From contig JAJZEJ010000122.1 in the NCBI GenBank assembly GCA_021828635.1, forward strand, positions 1-10,117: 10,117 nucleotides of DNA. Reading direction: 5' to 3'. The first letter of the stretch is position 1, and every line of letters starts with the position of its first letter. Source of the DNA: Chloroflexota bacterium (GTDB lineage Bacteria > Chloroflexota > Ktedonobacteria > Ktedonobacterales > Ktedonobacteraceae). The position numbers and the translations under genes were made by a program. Of this stretch, positions 1 to 5,404 are shown one piece after another. The notes beneath the pieces are model-generated. The model saw nothing but the letters and a program-made list of their open reading frames with translations. It had not been told where the DNA came from and searched no databases.

Positions 1-1
1 A

Positions 2-196
2 ACCGCGCGTGCAACACGCGAGGAAGAAGCACGCGAGAATCGCGCGGCGGCTAATCGTCGCGGCGGTAACGACCGTGGTGATCGTCGTGGCGGCGGCAGT
101 GGCGGCGGTGATCGTCGCGGCGGCGGCGGCGGTGATCGTCGTGGCGGCGGCAGTGGCGGCGGTGATCGTCGCGGCGGCGGCGAACGTCGTCGATAG
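2..196 (+). CDS. rpsE: 30S ribosomal protein S5, C-terminal tail only (5' truncated)
   Basis: The window opens inside a gene whose last 64 codons can be read, ending at TAG 194-196. The conserved S5 core lies outside the window, so the identity rests on position: rpsE normally precedes rpmD in the spc operon. What is visible is a short charged, probably helical stretch (TAREEARENRAAN) followed by an Arg/Gly/Asp-rich low-complexity tail built from GDRRGGGSGG and GDRRGGGG modules and ending ERRR. S5 belongs to the small-subunit body and takes part in decoding fidelity; typical bacterial S5 lacks such a tail. A strongly basic, flexible RGG-type tail probably contacts rRNA or mRNA (inference). 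The stop codon overlaps the Shine-Dalgarno site AGGAG of rpmD, so the two genes are likely translationally coupled. The tail alone could not identify the protein. Confidence 0.7.
   Translation, partial: TARATREEEARENRAAANRRGGNDRGDRRGGGSGGGDRRGGGGGDRRGGGSGGGDRRGGGERRR
77..184 (+). repeat. 54-bp in-frame tandem duplication coding the S5 RGG tail
   Basis: Bases 77-130 and 131-184 form two adjacent 54-bp copies; the first 52 positions are identical and only the last codon differs (GGC against GAA). Because 54 is a multiple of three, gain or loss of a copy keeps frame. Each copy codes two modules, a ten-residue one containing Ser and an eight-residue one without it; GAT codons at 80, 110, 134 and 164 show the 30/24/30 spacing. 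The near identity of third codon positions implies a recent duplication. Confidence 0.92.
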
Positions 197-205
197 GAGT
201 AGAAC

Positions 206-400
206 ATGGCAAAACTGCGTATTAAATGGGTAAGAAGTTCGATTGGCTACCCAAAAGATCAGAAAACGACTATCCGCTCGCTTGGTTTTCACAAACTTCA
301 GCAGACGGTCGAGCATGAGGATCAGCCCGTCATTCGCGGCATGATTCACAAGGTGCGCCACCTGGTACAGGTAGAGGAGACGATCAGTGAAACTCTCTGA
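206..400 (+). CDS. rpmD: 50S ribosomal protein L30
   Basis: Small large-subunit protein of 64 residues, matching the usual ~60-residue bacterial L30. The N-terminus [20 protein letters not shown] followed by [10 protein letters not shown] is the family signature: a first beta strand, then the helix carrying the conserved Gly-Leu-Ly/His motif, and a C-terminal strand (HLVQVEE). It assembles into the 50S subunit in the cytoplasm. The ATG at 206 is preceded by AGGAG (195-199) that overlaps the stop of the upstream S5 gene. Its last 14 bases overlap the start of rplO, so both neighbours are tightly coupled in one transcript. Nothing unusual is seen in the protein itself. Confidence 0.97.
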   Translation: MAKLRIKWVRSSIGYPKDQKTTIRSLGFHKLQQTVEHEDQPVIRGMIHKVRHLVQVEETISETL

Positions 401-923
401 TTTAAGGCCCGTTCCCGGCTCACACAAGGCGGAGCGGCGCGTCGGACGTGGACATGGCTCTGGACGCGGCAAGACAGCCGGACGTGGCACGAAAGGCCAG
501 AAGGCGCGTACTGGCGGTAAGGTGCATCGCGCTTTTAATGGCGGTCAGACGCGCCTCTCAAAGCGGTTGCCATTCTTGCGTGGCCTGGGCAATAGCAATA
601 TTCCGTTCCGCGATGAATATACCATTATCAACATCGAGGCTTTCGATGTCTTCGAGGCCGATTCCCAGGTGCGCCCTGAGAACCTAGCCGAGAAGAAACT
701 AATGACAGCCGCGCAGGCAAAGGGGCTGATCAAAGTGCTTGGCGATGGTGAGTTAGATCACGCTCTAACCATCCACGCGCATAAATTCTCGGCCAGTGCG
801 CGTGCCAAGATCGAAGCCGTGGGCGGCACCGCCGAGGTTATTCCCGTCAAGACCTACGAGAAGACCAAACGCCGCAAGGACGGTAAAGAAGGCAACAAAG
901 GGAAATCTTACACAAACGCATAA
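387..923 (+). CDS. rplO: 50S ribosomal protein L15
   Basis: 178-residue L15, a late-assembling large-subunit protein that threads a basic N-terminal tail into 23S rRNA. The N-terminal Gly/Arg/Lys-rich extension (about residues 19-42, including [20 protein letters not shown]) and the following [15 protein letters not shown] segment are typical; the globular half ends near GGTAEVIPV (about residues 145-154). Family members are usually 145-150 residues, so the last ~24 residues ([19 protein letters not shown] region) are an extra Lys-rich tail. The start is GTG 387, inside rpmD in another frame, with GAGGAG at 374-379 seven bases upstream, which favours this start. A hairpin follows the stop. 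Confidence 0.97.
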   Translation: MKLSDLRPVPGSHKAERRVGRGHGSGRGKTAGRGTKGQKARTGGKVHRAFNGGQTRLSKRLPFLRGLGNSNIPFRDEYTIINIEAFDVFEADSQVRPENLAEKKLMTAAQAKGLIKVLGDGELDHALTIHAHKFSASARAKIEAVGGTAEVIPVKTYEKTKRRKDGKEGNKGKSYTNA

Positions 924-929
924 GAAAGC

Positions 930-953
930 AGGGTACCCGTTAAAGGGTACCCT
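930..953 (+). terminator. 9-bp hairpin after rplO (possible attenuator or processing site)
   Basis: AGGGTACCC (930-938) and GGGTACCCT (945-953) form a perfect 9-bp stem with a six-base loop GTTAAA, seven bases after the rplO stop. No T-run follows, so a classical Rho-independent terminator is not fully supported. It may be a partial terminator, an mRNA 3'-end stabiliser or an RNase III site between the ribosomal genes and secY. Confidence 0.4.
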
Positions 954-992
954 ACTCATCTAGCTAAAACCTCTAGGTATCTTGCACGTATA

Positions 993-1001
993 TGCTATAC
1001 T
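993..1001 (+). promoter_or_regulatory. Candidate extended -10 promoter for secY
   Basis: TGC followed by TATACT makes an extended -10 element (TGnTATAAT class) in the 143-base gap between rplO and secY. No good -35 sits 16-18 bases upstream (the bases there read CTAGGT-like), which is tolerable for extended -10 promoters. Transcription would begin near 1008, giving a leader of about 60 bases to the secY ATG at 1067. The same ATGCTATA context recurs in the infA promoter at 4098-4106. Confidence 0.42.
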
Positions 1002-1066
1002 TGCGCTGTAGTATGTACATTCTTTCTATGTTGAGACCTTCGTTGTCTTCGTAAAAGGAGGCCCCC

Positions 1067-2404
1067 ATGTGGGAACGTCTGCGGACTATCTGGACGGTTC
1101 CTGATTTACGCAACAAAATATTGTTTACTCTAGGCATTTTGTTGATTTTCCGTATCCTCGCGCATATCCCAGTGCCATTGACCGTAGCAGAGAATACTGC
1201 CTTGCATAATCTGTTTAACAACGGTAGCAATCAGAACCTCGGTCAGTTACTGGGTCTGCTAGATGTGTTTTCTGGTGGTTCACTGCAACAATTCTCGATT
1301 GTCGCGCTGGGTGTCTATCCCTACATCACGGCAACTATTGTGATGCAGCTCTTGCAACCCATTATTCCTGCCTTGCAGAATATGGCGCAAGAGGGTGAGG
1401 CTGGCCGCCTGCGTTTCAGCCAACTCACCCGCTTCATCGCTGTTCCACTGGCCTTCTTGCAAGCGTTGGGACAATGTGCCATCTTCCAAAAAGCTGGCGT
1501 CTTGCAGAATTTCAGCCTGGTCAATCCGCAGTACATGTTGGAGACCTTCTCGATTCTACTGGCGCTCACGACAGGTACGATGATTCTGGTCTGGCTCGGT
1601 GAATTGATCACTGAGAATGGCATCGGCAATGGCATCTCACTGATTATTTTCGCGGGTATCGTCAGTCGTCTGCCACAACTCGTACAGCAAGGCTACACCG
1701 CCACCACCACCAATGGCGCAGGCGGCAGTGCCGTGGTGAGCATCGCCGTCTTCCTGATTATTGGTCTGGTCACGCTAATCGGTATCGTCTACATCTATCA
1801 AGGCCAGCGCCGCGTGCCGGTGCAATATCCTACGAAGCGCATGGTTGGACGTGGTATGATGGTTGGCTCGGCGCAAACCACCTATATCCCCATCCAGGTC
1901 AATAGCGCGGGCATGATTCCACTGATCTTCGCGCAATCGATGCTGATCTTCCCATCGGTTCTCTCGACCTACCTGTCCACCAGTAGCGCCACATGGCTCA
2001 AAAATATCGCCATCTTCGCTAATACCTATATAGTAAACCCCAGTCTGTGGTGGTACTGGCTGATCTTCTTCGTGCTGACCGTCGCCTTCACATACTTCTA
2101 TGCCTATGTGATGTGGCAGCAGCAGAATATCCCAGAGAGTCTGCAAAAGCAAGGTGCCTTTATTCCTGGCTATCGTCCCGGTGAACCAACCAACCGTTAC
2201 CTGACTAACATTTTGAATCGTGTAACATTGGGGGGTGCATTATCCCTGGGTATCATTGCTATCCTGCCATTCGTAGCACGTGTAGGCGGCAACCAGTTAC
2301 TCAGTAGCGCGGCCCTGCTGATCGTCGTCGGTGTCGTGCTGGATACAGTCAGGCAGCTTGAATCTCAGATGGTTATGCGTAACTATTCAGGTTTCCTATC
2401 ATAA
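1067..2404 (+). CDS. secY: Protein translocase channel subunit SecY
   Basis: 445-residue integral membrane protein forming the SecYEG channel that passes unfolded preproteins across, or inserts them into, the cytoplasmic membrane. Length and pattern match the ten-helix family: TM1 at about residues 18-36, plug and TM2 motif LLDVFSGGSLQQFSIVALG at about 64-82, then YPYITATIVMQLL, the WLGELITENGIGNG motif at about 176-189, the cytosolic loop QGQRRVPVQYPTKR at 246-258, the NSAGMIPLIFA motif at 279-289, the loop KQGAFIPGYRPGEPT at 361-375 (ribosome and SecA contact region), and a C-terminal VLDTVRQLESQ..RNY segment. AAGGAGG at 1055-1061 lies five bases before ATG 1067. It has its own candidate promoter and is followed by a structured gap before adk. 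No anomaly is seen in the protein. Confidence 0.98.
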   Translation: MWERLRTIWTVPDLRNKILFTLGILLIFRILAHIPVPLTVAENTALHNLFNNGSNQNLGQLLGLLDVFSGGSLQQFSIVALGVYPYITATIVMQLLQPIIPALQNMAQEGEAGRLRFSQLTRFIAVPLAFLQALGQCAIFQKAGVLQNFSLVNPQYMLETFSILLALTTGTMILVWLGELITENGIGNGISLIIFAGIVSRLPQLVQQGYTATTTNGAGGSAVVSIAVFLIIGLVTLIGIVYIYQGQRRVPVQYPTKRMVGRGMMVGSAQTTYIPIQVNSAGMIPLIFAQSMLIFPSVLSTYLSTSSATWLKNIAIFANTYIVNPSLWWYWLIFFVLTVAFTYFYAYVMWQQQNIPESLQKQGAFIPGYRPGEPTNRYLTNILNRVTLGGALSLGIIAILPFVARVGGNQLLSSAALLIVVGVVLDTVRQLESQMVMRNYSGFLS

Positions 2405-2474
2405 TACCATCGCGTGGAGCGGCAAGCGTGGCACGTTGACCATGCCCGCGCCGCATCACACATGTAGATCGTTC

Positions 2475-2554
2475 CGGTAGAAGCGTGTCATTGCGGACAA
2501 GACAAAACGACCGGCCTGTTATGGATCGTTAAGCGCAATGACGCGCTTCTATCG
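2475..2554 (+). other. Long stem-loop between secY and adk
   Basis: Bases 2475-2495 pair with 2534-2554 over 21 consecutive positions (19 Watson-Crick, two G-U). The 38-base apical part contains a second stem: AACGACC 2506-2512 pairs with 2523-2530 (GG, bulged A2525, TCGTT). The base of the outer stem ends ten bases before the adk Shine-Dalgarno site (about 2564-2570). No T-run follows, so it is not a terminator. Both G-U positions keep pairing only in the + strand transcript, which favours an RNA role, though a degenerate palindromic mobile repeat is possible. The rest of the 171-base gap (2405-2474) shows nothing clear. Confidence 0.6.
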
Positions 2555-2575
2555 CACTTCCATCGGAGGAAAAAC

Positions 2576-3238
2576 GTGAATATAGTCCTGATCGGTGCGC
2601 AAGGATCGGGGAAGGGGACGCAGGCGGATATGCTGGCGCAGGCTTTCGGCATCCGTCACATTGCTAGTGGCGACCTGTTTCGTAAAGCTATCCAGGAGCA
2701 GAGCGAGTTGGGTATGCAAGCCAAGACCTATATTGATCGTGGCGACCTGGTACCCAATGATATCACCGTTGGCATGATGCTGGCGCGTATCGCACAACCG
2801 GATTGTGAGGCAGGCGTTCTCTTTGACGGCTTTCCACGGACTATCGCGCAAGCGCAGGCATTGGATAGTGGCCTGGCAAACATGGGAGGGCGCATAGAGG
2901 TCGCGGTTTATCTGTACGTACCACAGGAATTGCTGCTACGACGGCTCACCGGTCGCTATATCTGTCGGGCGCAGCAGCACGTCTACAACATCTATACCAA
3001 ACCGCCCACAGTACCGGGCATCTGCGATATCGATGGAAGTGAACTGTACCAACGCTCCGATGACCGGAGCGAGGCAATTCAAAAACGCCTGGATATCTTC
3101 TTTCACGAGACCTTACCGCTGACCGACTACTATGCCGAGCAGCAGAAACTGGTCAAAGTCAATGGCGATCAGAGTATCGAAGCGGTTCACCAGGCGCTGG
3201 TTAGCCAGGTGAGAGAGCAACTATTACAACAGGGTTAG
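2576..3238 (+). CDS. adk: Adenylate kinase
   Basis: 220-residue long-form adenylate kinase, interconverting ATP + AMP and 2 ADP in the cytoplasm. The P-loop GAQGSGKGT is at residues 7-15; the AMP-binding segment SGDLFR is at 31-36; DGFPRT at 84-89 is the family signature; GRYIC starts the LID at 126; RSDDR near 160-164 holds LID arginine/aspartate residues. The LID corresponds to the zinc knuckle of Gram-positive enzymes, but the four ligand positions read C130, Q133, C150, D153, so the second Cys is a Gln. GTG 2576 is preceded by GGAGGA ending five bases upstream, and MNIVLIGAQG matches the expected N-terminus. The secY-adk-map-infA order is common in Gram-positive bacteria and Chloroflexota. 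The upstream stem-loop may influence its translation. Confidence 0.97.
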   Translation: MNIVLIGAQGSGKGTQADMLAQAFGIRHIASGDLFRKAIQEQSELGMQAKTYIDRGDLVPNDITVGMMLARIAQPDCEAGVLFDGFPRTIAQAQALDSGLANMGGRIEVAVYLYVPQELLLRRLTGRYICRAQQHVYNIYTKPPTVPGICDIDGSELYQRSDDRSEAIQKRLDIFFHETLPLTDYYAEQQKLVKVNGDQSIEAVHQALVSQVREQLLQQG

Positions 3239-3252
3239 AAGCAGAAAAGATA

Positions 3253-4005
3253 ATGGCTATTCTGATTAAATCAAAGGAAGAGCGCGAAAAAATTCGCACC
3301 GCCGGTAAGATCGTAGCGGCGATGCTGGCTGAACTCAAAACGGCAGTCCATCCAGGCATGACAACGGCAGAAATTGACGCGCAGACCGCGCAATTATTGC
3401 GCCAGCATGGTGCGAAATCGAGTTCATTGGGCTATCATGGTTATCCTGGCTCGCTCTGTACGTCTGTGAATGAAGAAGTGGTACACGGCATTCCTGGCGC
3501 ACGCGAGCTGCATGAGGGCGATATCGTCACCATCGATCTGGCGCTCAACTACCAGGGCTGGCATGCCGATTCGGCAATCACCGTAGCAGTGGGAACGGTG
3601 TCGGAGGAGACACAACGCCTGCTTCAGGTGACAGAGGATGCACTTTATCGTGGTATCGCGGTAGCACGCGCCGGTAATCATCTACGCGACATCGGACGCA
3701 CAGTGCAGCAGTATGTCGAGGCAACAGGCTTCTCCGTCGTGCGCCACTATGGTGGTCACGGCGTGGGACGCAGTATGCATGAAGACCCGCAAGTTCTGAA
3801 CTATGTGGACCCAAATTATCCGAACCCGCTTCTCAAGCCGGGGATGGTTATTGCGGTCGAGCCAATGGTGATTATCGGCGACAAAGAGACAAAGGTACTC
3901 GATGACGGCTGGACGGTTGTCTCAGTGGATAGCACCTATGCCGCCCACTTTGAACACACCATCGCCATCACCGATGGTGAGGCCGACATCCTCACCCGCC
4001 CGTAG
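3253..4005 (+). CDS. map: Methionine aminopeptidase, type I
   Basis: 250-residue cytoplasmic metalloprotease that removes the initiator methionine from nascent proteins. All pita-bread-fold metal ligands can be placed: D95 (IDLAL), D106 (HADSA), H169 (GGHGVG), E203 (VEPM) and E234 (FEHT). The supporting histidines H78 (VVHGIP) and H176 (MHEDP) are also present. There is no N-terminal zinc-finger extension, so it is the short type Ia/Ib form of about 250 residues. The ATG at 3253 is 14 bases after the adk stop, with only a weak purine-rich site (AGAAGCAGAAAAGA), suggesting coupling to adk. The TAG stop (4003-4005) lies inside a copy of an interspersed repeat that begins at 4002; the protein still ends at a normal family position (ILTRP). 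Confidence 0.97.
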   Translation: MAILIKSKEEREKIRTAGKIVAAMLAELKTAVHPGMTTAEIDAQTAQLLRQHGAKSSSLGYHGYPGSLCTSVNEEVVHGIPGARELHEGDIVTIDLALNYQGWHADSAITVAVGTVSEETQRLLQVTEDALYRGIAVARAGNHLRDIGRTVQQYVEATGFSVVRHYGGHGVGRSMHEDPQVLNYVDPNYPNPLLKPGMVIAVEPMVIIGDKETKVLDDGWTVVSVDSTYAAHFEHTIAITDGEADILTRP

Positions 4006-4026
4006 GGACCGATTGATCGCGTCCGC
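4002..4026 (+). repeat. Interspersed palindromic repeat R1, copy a
   Basis: The 25 bases match 6572-6596 at 22 positions (differences at the 7th, 14th and 15th or adjacent bases). Internally GGAC-CGAT can pair with ATCG-C-GTCC, a small hairpin with one bulged C. It overlaps the end of map and supplies its TAG stop codon. Confidence 0.6.
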
Positions 4027-4048
4027 ATGGCATTTATACCAGCATAGG

Positions 4049-4089
4049 GCAAAAAAGTCATGGGAGAAAATTCCCTCTCGACTTTTTGC
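4049..4089 (+). terminator. Imperfect terminator-like hairpin downstream of map
   Basis: GCAAAAAAGTC (4049-4059) pairs with GACTTTTTGC (4080-4089) with one bulged A, and inside it GGGA pairs with TCCC around a GAAAAT loop. The A-tract, short GC stem and T-tract order is that of an intrinsic terminator, roughly symmetric so possibly active on both strands. Internal mismatches (AT against TCTC) weaken it. Its right arm overlaps the -35 region of the infA promoter. Confidence 0.4.
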
Positions 4090-4106
4090 AAAACGTATGC
4101 TATAAT
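4078..4106 (+). promoter_or_regulatory. Promoter for infA-rpmJ and probably the alpha operon
   Basis: Perfect -10 TATAAT (4101-4106) preceded directly by TGC (extended -10). TCGACT (4078-4083), four of six matches to TTGACA, stands at an ideal 17-base spacing. Start of transcription is expected near 4113, leaving a leader of about 220 bases before infA. This is the best-scoring promoter by eye in the window. Confidence 0.6.
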
Positions 4107-4118
4107 TCGTAGTTGGCA

Positions 4119-4144
4119 GCAGCGGTGAGAGCCGCTGCCCTTTT
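4119..4144 (+). promoter_or_regulatory. 5'-leader hairpin with T-rich tail upstream of infA (candidate attenuator)
   Basis: GCAGCGG (4119-4125) and CCGCTGC (4132-4138) form a 7-bp GC-rich stem with loop TGAGAG, followed by CCTTTTATACTTTT. It lies within about ten bases of the predicted transcription start, so it would be at the very 5' end of the leader. It could be an early terminator/attenuator or a 5'-stabilising hairpin. The interrupted T-tract makes termination uncertain. Confidence 0.35.
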
Positions 4145-4196
4145 ATACTTTTGCTCAGCACTCCTTGCATACGGGCAAAAGGAGAGAACAGCAGCA

Positions 4197-4226
4197 ACGT
4201 GTGTGGCTGCCACACGTGGTTATAAT
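4197..4226 (+). promoter_or_regulatory. Inverted repeat just upstream of a second TATAAT
   Basis: ACGTGTG (4197-4203) and CACACGT (4211-4217) are perfect inverted half-sites separated by seven bases; TATAAT follows at 4221-4226. No -35 sequence is seen at 17 bases (CGTGTG there). Either a second infA promoter whose -35 region is an operator-like palindrome, or a 7-bp RNA hairpin within the long infA leader. The remainder of the leader, 4227-4332, shows only a weak GATGAA/TTCATC pairing (4286-4291 with 4310-4315). Confidence 0.28.
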
Positions 4227-4332
4227 CTTGCATTTATAAACGTGTACATTGCTGTTTTGAGAATGCGTGACCGGCAAGCAAGCTGGATGAAGGGACACAT
4301 AAAGGAAATTTCATCATCAGGGAAAGGATGCT

Positions 4333-4551
4333 ATGGCGAAAGATGATATAGAGGTCGAGGGTAAAGTGCTGGAATCCCTCCCCAATGCCATGTTTAAAGT
4401 CGAGATCGACGAGAAACACCAGGTACTGGCAACGTTATCCGGGCGTATTCGCATGAACTTTCTGCGTATCGTGCCGGGCGATAAAGTGCGGGTGGTCTTA
4501 TCGCCCTATGATCTGACACGTGGACGCATCGTCTGGCGTTTGAAATCATGA
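4333..4551 (+). CDS. infA: Translation initiation factor IF-1
   Basis: 72-residue IF-1, a single OB-fold protein that binds the 30S A site during initiation together with IF-2 and IF-3. The sequence begins [20 protein letters not shown], continues [43 protein letters not shown] and ends VWRLKS, which is the complete family pattern at its standard length. The usual FxV, G(K/R)(I/M)R and GD(K/R)V elements are present. AAAGGA (4323-4328) lies four bases before ATG 4333. It is the first gene after the strong promoter at 4078-4106 and heads the group leading to rpmJ and the alpha operon. A long ~220-base leader suggests regulation, but the mechanism is not evident. Confidence 0.97.
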   Translation: MAKDDIEVEGKVLESLPNAMFKVEIDEKHQVLATLSGRIRMNFLRIVPGDKVRVVLSPYDLTRGRIVWRLKS

Positions 4552-4673
4552 GAAAGTAAAAGCACCAAACAGAACAGCATCCATGAACTTCACCTCAACG
4601 GTAGCGCAAGTCATCATCTCTGTATGTACATTTGTATCCAAACGGACGGTCACGTCACGAGGGAGGACTTGTC

Positions 4674-4790
4674 ATGAAAGTACGTGCTTCAGTCAAACCG
4701 CGTTGCGAACACTGCAAGGTAATTCGCCGCAATCGAGTTGTGATGGTGATCTGTAGCAAAGACCCTAAGCACAAACAGCGACAGGGCTAG
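4674..4790 (+). CDS. rpmJ: 50S ribosomal protein L36 (zinc-binding type)
   Basis: A 38-residue protein read from ATG 4674 to TAG 4788-4790. It starts [20 protein letters not shown] and ends [10 protein letters not shown], the complete L36 pattern. The zinc ribbon ligands C11, C14, C27 and H33 are intact, so this is the zinc-containing (C+) paralogue. It sits near the peptidyl-transferase side of the 50S subunit and stabilises 23S rRNA. A strong site GGGAGGA (4661-4667) lies six bases upstream. Position between infA and rpsM is classical. The 122-base gap before it contains no recognisable gene; the gap after it holds a hairpin array. Confidence 0.97.
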   Translation: MKVRASVKPRCEHCKVIRRNRVVMVICSKDPKHKQRQG

Positions 4791-4822
4791 CGCAGTAATC
4801 TATTGATGTTTGGGTGAGAAAT

Positions 4823-4921
4823 CCTACATGTAGTGACACCCCTTGTGGGTGCCATGCTCATACACGTCACCTGTATGGGTATCCATCACCCTATAGGTAT
4901 CGTCACCTGTATAGGTGCCAT
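4823..4921 (+). repeat. Degenerate hairpin array including repeat R2, upstream of rpsM
   Basis: Four related units with the core CACC..(T/C)..TA/TG..GGT begin at about 4837, 4868, 4887 and 4904. The best is CACCTGTATAGGTG (4904-4917), a perfect 5-bp stem; unit 1 is CACCCCTTGTGGGTG; units 2 and 3 are CACCTGTATGGGT and CACCCTATAGGT. Units 1, 2 and 4 end in CCAT. The first 37 bases (4823-4859) recur at 8348-8384 with one mismatch. The array fills most of the 175-base rpmJ-rpsM gap and ends about 35 bases before the rpsM ribosome-binding site. The remaining bases 4791-4822 show nothing clear. Confidence 0.65.
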
Positions 4922-4965
4922 GTACCAATGTAACTATTCGCTTGAACCCTAAGCTGGAGGAAAAC

Positions 4966-5349
4966 ATGGCTAGAATTGCCGGCGTTGACATTCCACGTGA
5001 GAAGCGTGTGGAAATTTCGCTGTGCTATATCTATGGAATTGGGCTGACAACCAGCCGCAAAATTCTGGAGAAGACACACATTAATCCTGATACGCGGGTA
5101 CGAGATTTGACCGAAGAAGAGGTGAATCGCCTGCGTGAAGTTATTGATCGTGAATATAAGGTTGAAGGCGATCTACGGCGCGAAGTAGACATGAACATCA
5201 AGCGGCTGATTGAGATCGGCTGCTATCGTGGCATGCGCCATCGCCGTAACCTGCCGCTGCGTGGTCAGCGCACGCGCACCAATGCACGCACACGCCGTGG
5301 ACCAAAGAAGACGGTTGCCGGCAAGAAGAAAGCTGTAGCGAAGAAGTAA
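4966..5349 (+). CDS. rpsM: 30S ribosomal protein S13
   Basis: 127-residue head protein of the small subunit, contacting 16S rRNA, the P-site tRNA and the B1 intersubunit bridges. It begins [20 protein letters not shown] and contains YIYGIG, the helix-two-turn-helix region, [30 protein letters not shown], and a Lys-rich tail ([14 protein letters not shown]) that reaches toward the tRNA. ATG 4966 is chosen because [10 protein letters not shown] is the universal N-terminus and GGAGG (4956-4960) lies five bases upstream. An in-frame GTG at 4915 falls inside the hairpin array and would add 17 unrelated residues. It opens the rpsM-rpsK-rpsD-rpoA-rplQ alpha operon. Confidence 0.98.
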   Translation: MARIAGVDIPREKRVEISLCYIYGIGLTTSRKILEKTHINPDTRVRDLTEEEVNRLREVIDREYKVEGDLRREVDMNIKRLIEIGCYRGMRHRRNLPLRGQRTRTNARTRRGPKKTVAGKKKAVAKK

Positions 5350-5404
5350 TCACCCGGAAGGACACTGATCCTGACAAAGAAACGCCGGAGAGGATGCGTA
5401 AAGC

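Noticed and set aside
9..233. A 74-residue open frame rich in Val and Ala that looks like a membrane peptide
   Set aside because: It is the shifted reading of the GGC/GAT-CGT repeats that code the S5 tail and runs into the rpmD start; the S5 frame ends with a stop at the right place for coupling.
2436..2469. Promoter for adk starting from TTGACC at 2436
   Set aside because: The -35 is near consensus, but no acceptable -10 is found at 16-19 bases (CACATG, ACATGT).
4083..4182. Inverted match between TTTTGC..CGTATGC (4084-4100) and GCATACG.GCAAAA (4167-4180)
   Set aside because: The left arm lies in the promoter, upstream of the expected transcript start, so it would not form an RNA hairpin; the match is broken and probably chance.
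4823..4921. Possible CRISPR array
   Set aside because: Units are 12-20 bases, degenerate, unevenly spaced and have no unique spacers of constant length; no cas genes are nearby.
4915..4965. Upstream GTG start for rpsM adding 17 residues
   Set aside because: It falls in the hairpin array, has no SD, and the added residues do not match S13; [10 protein letters not shown] at 4966 has GGAGG five bases upstream.
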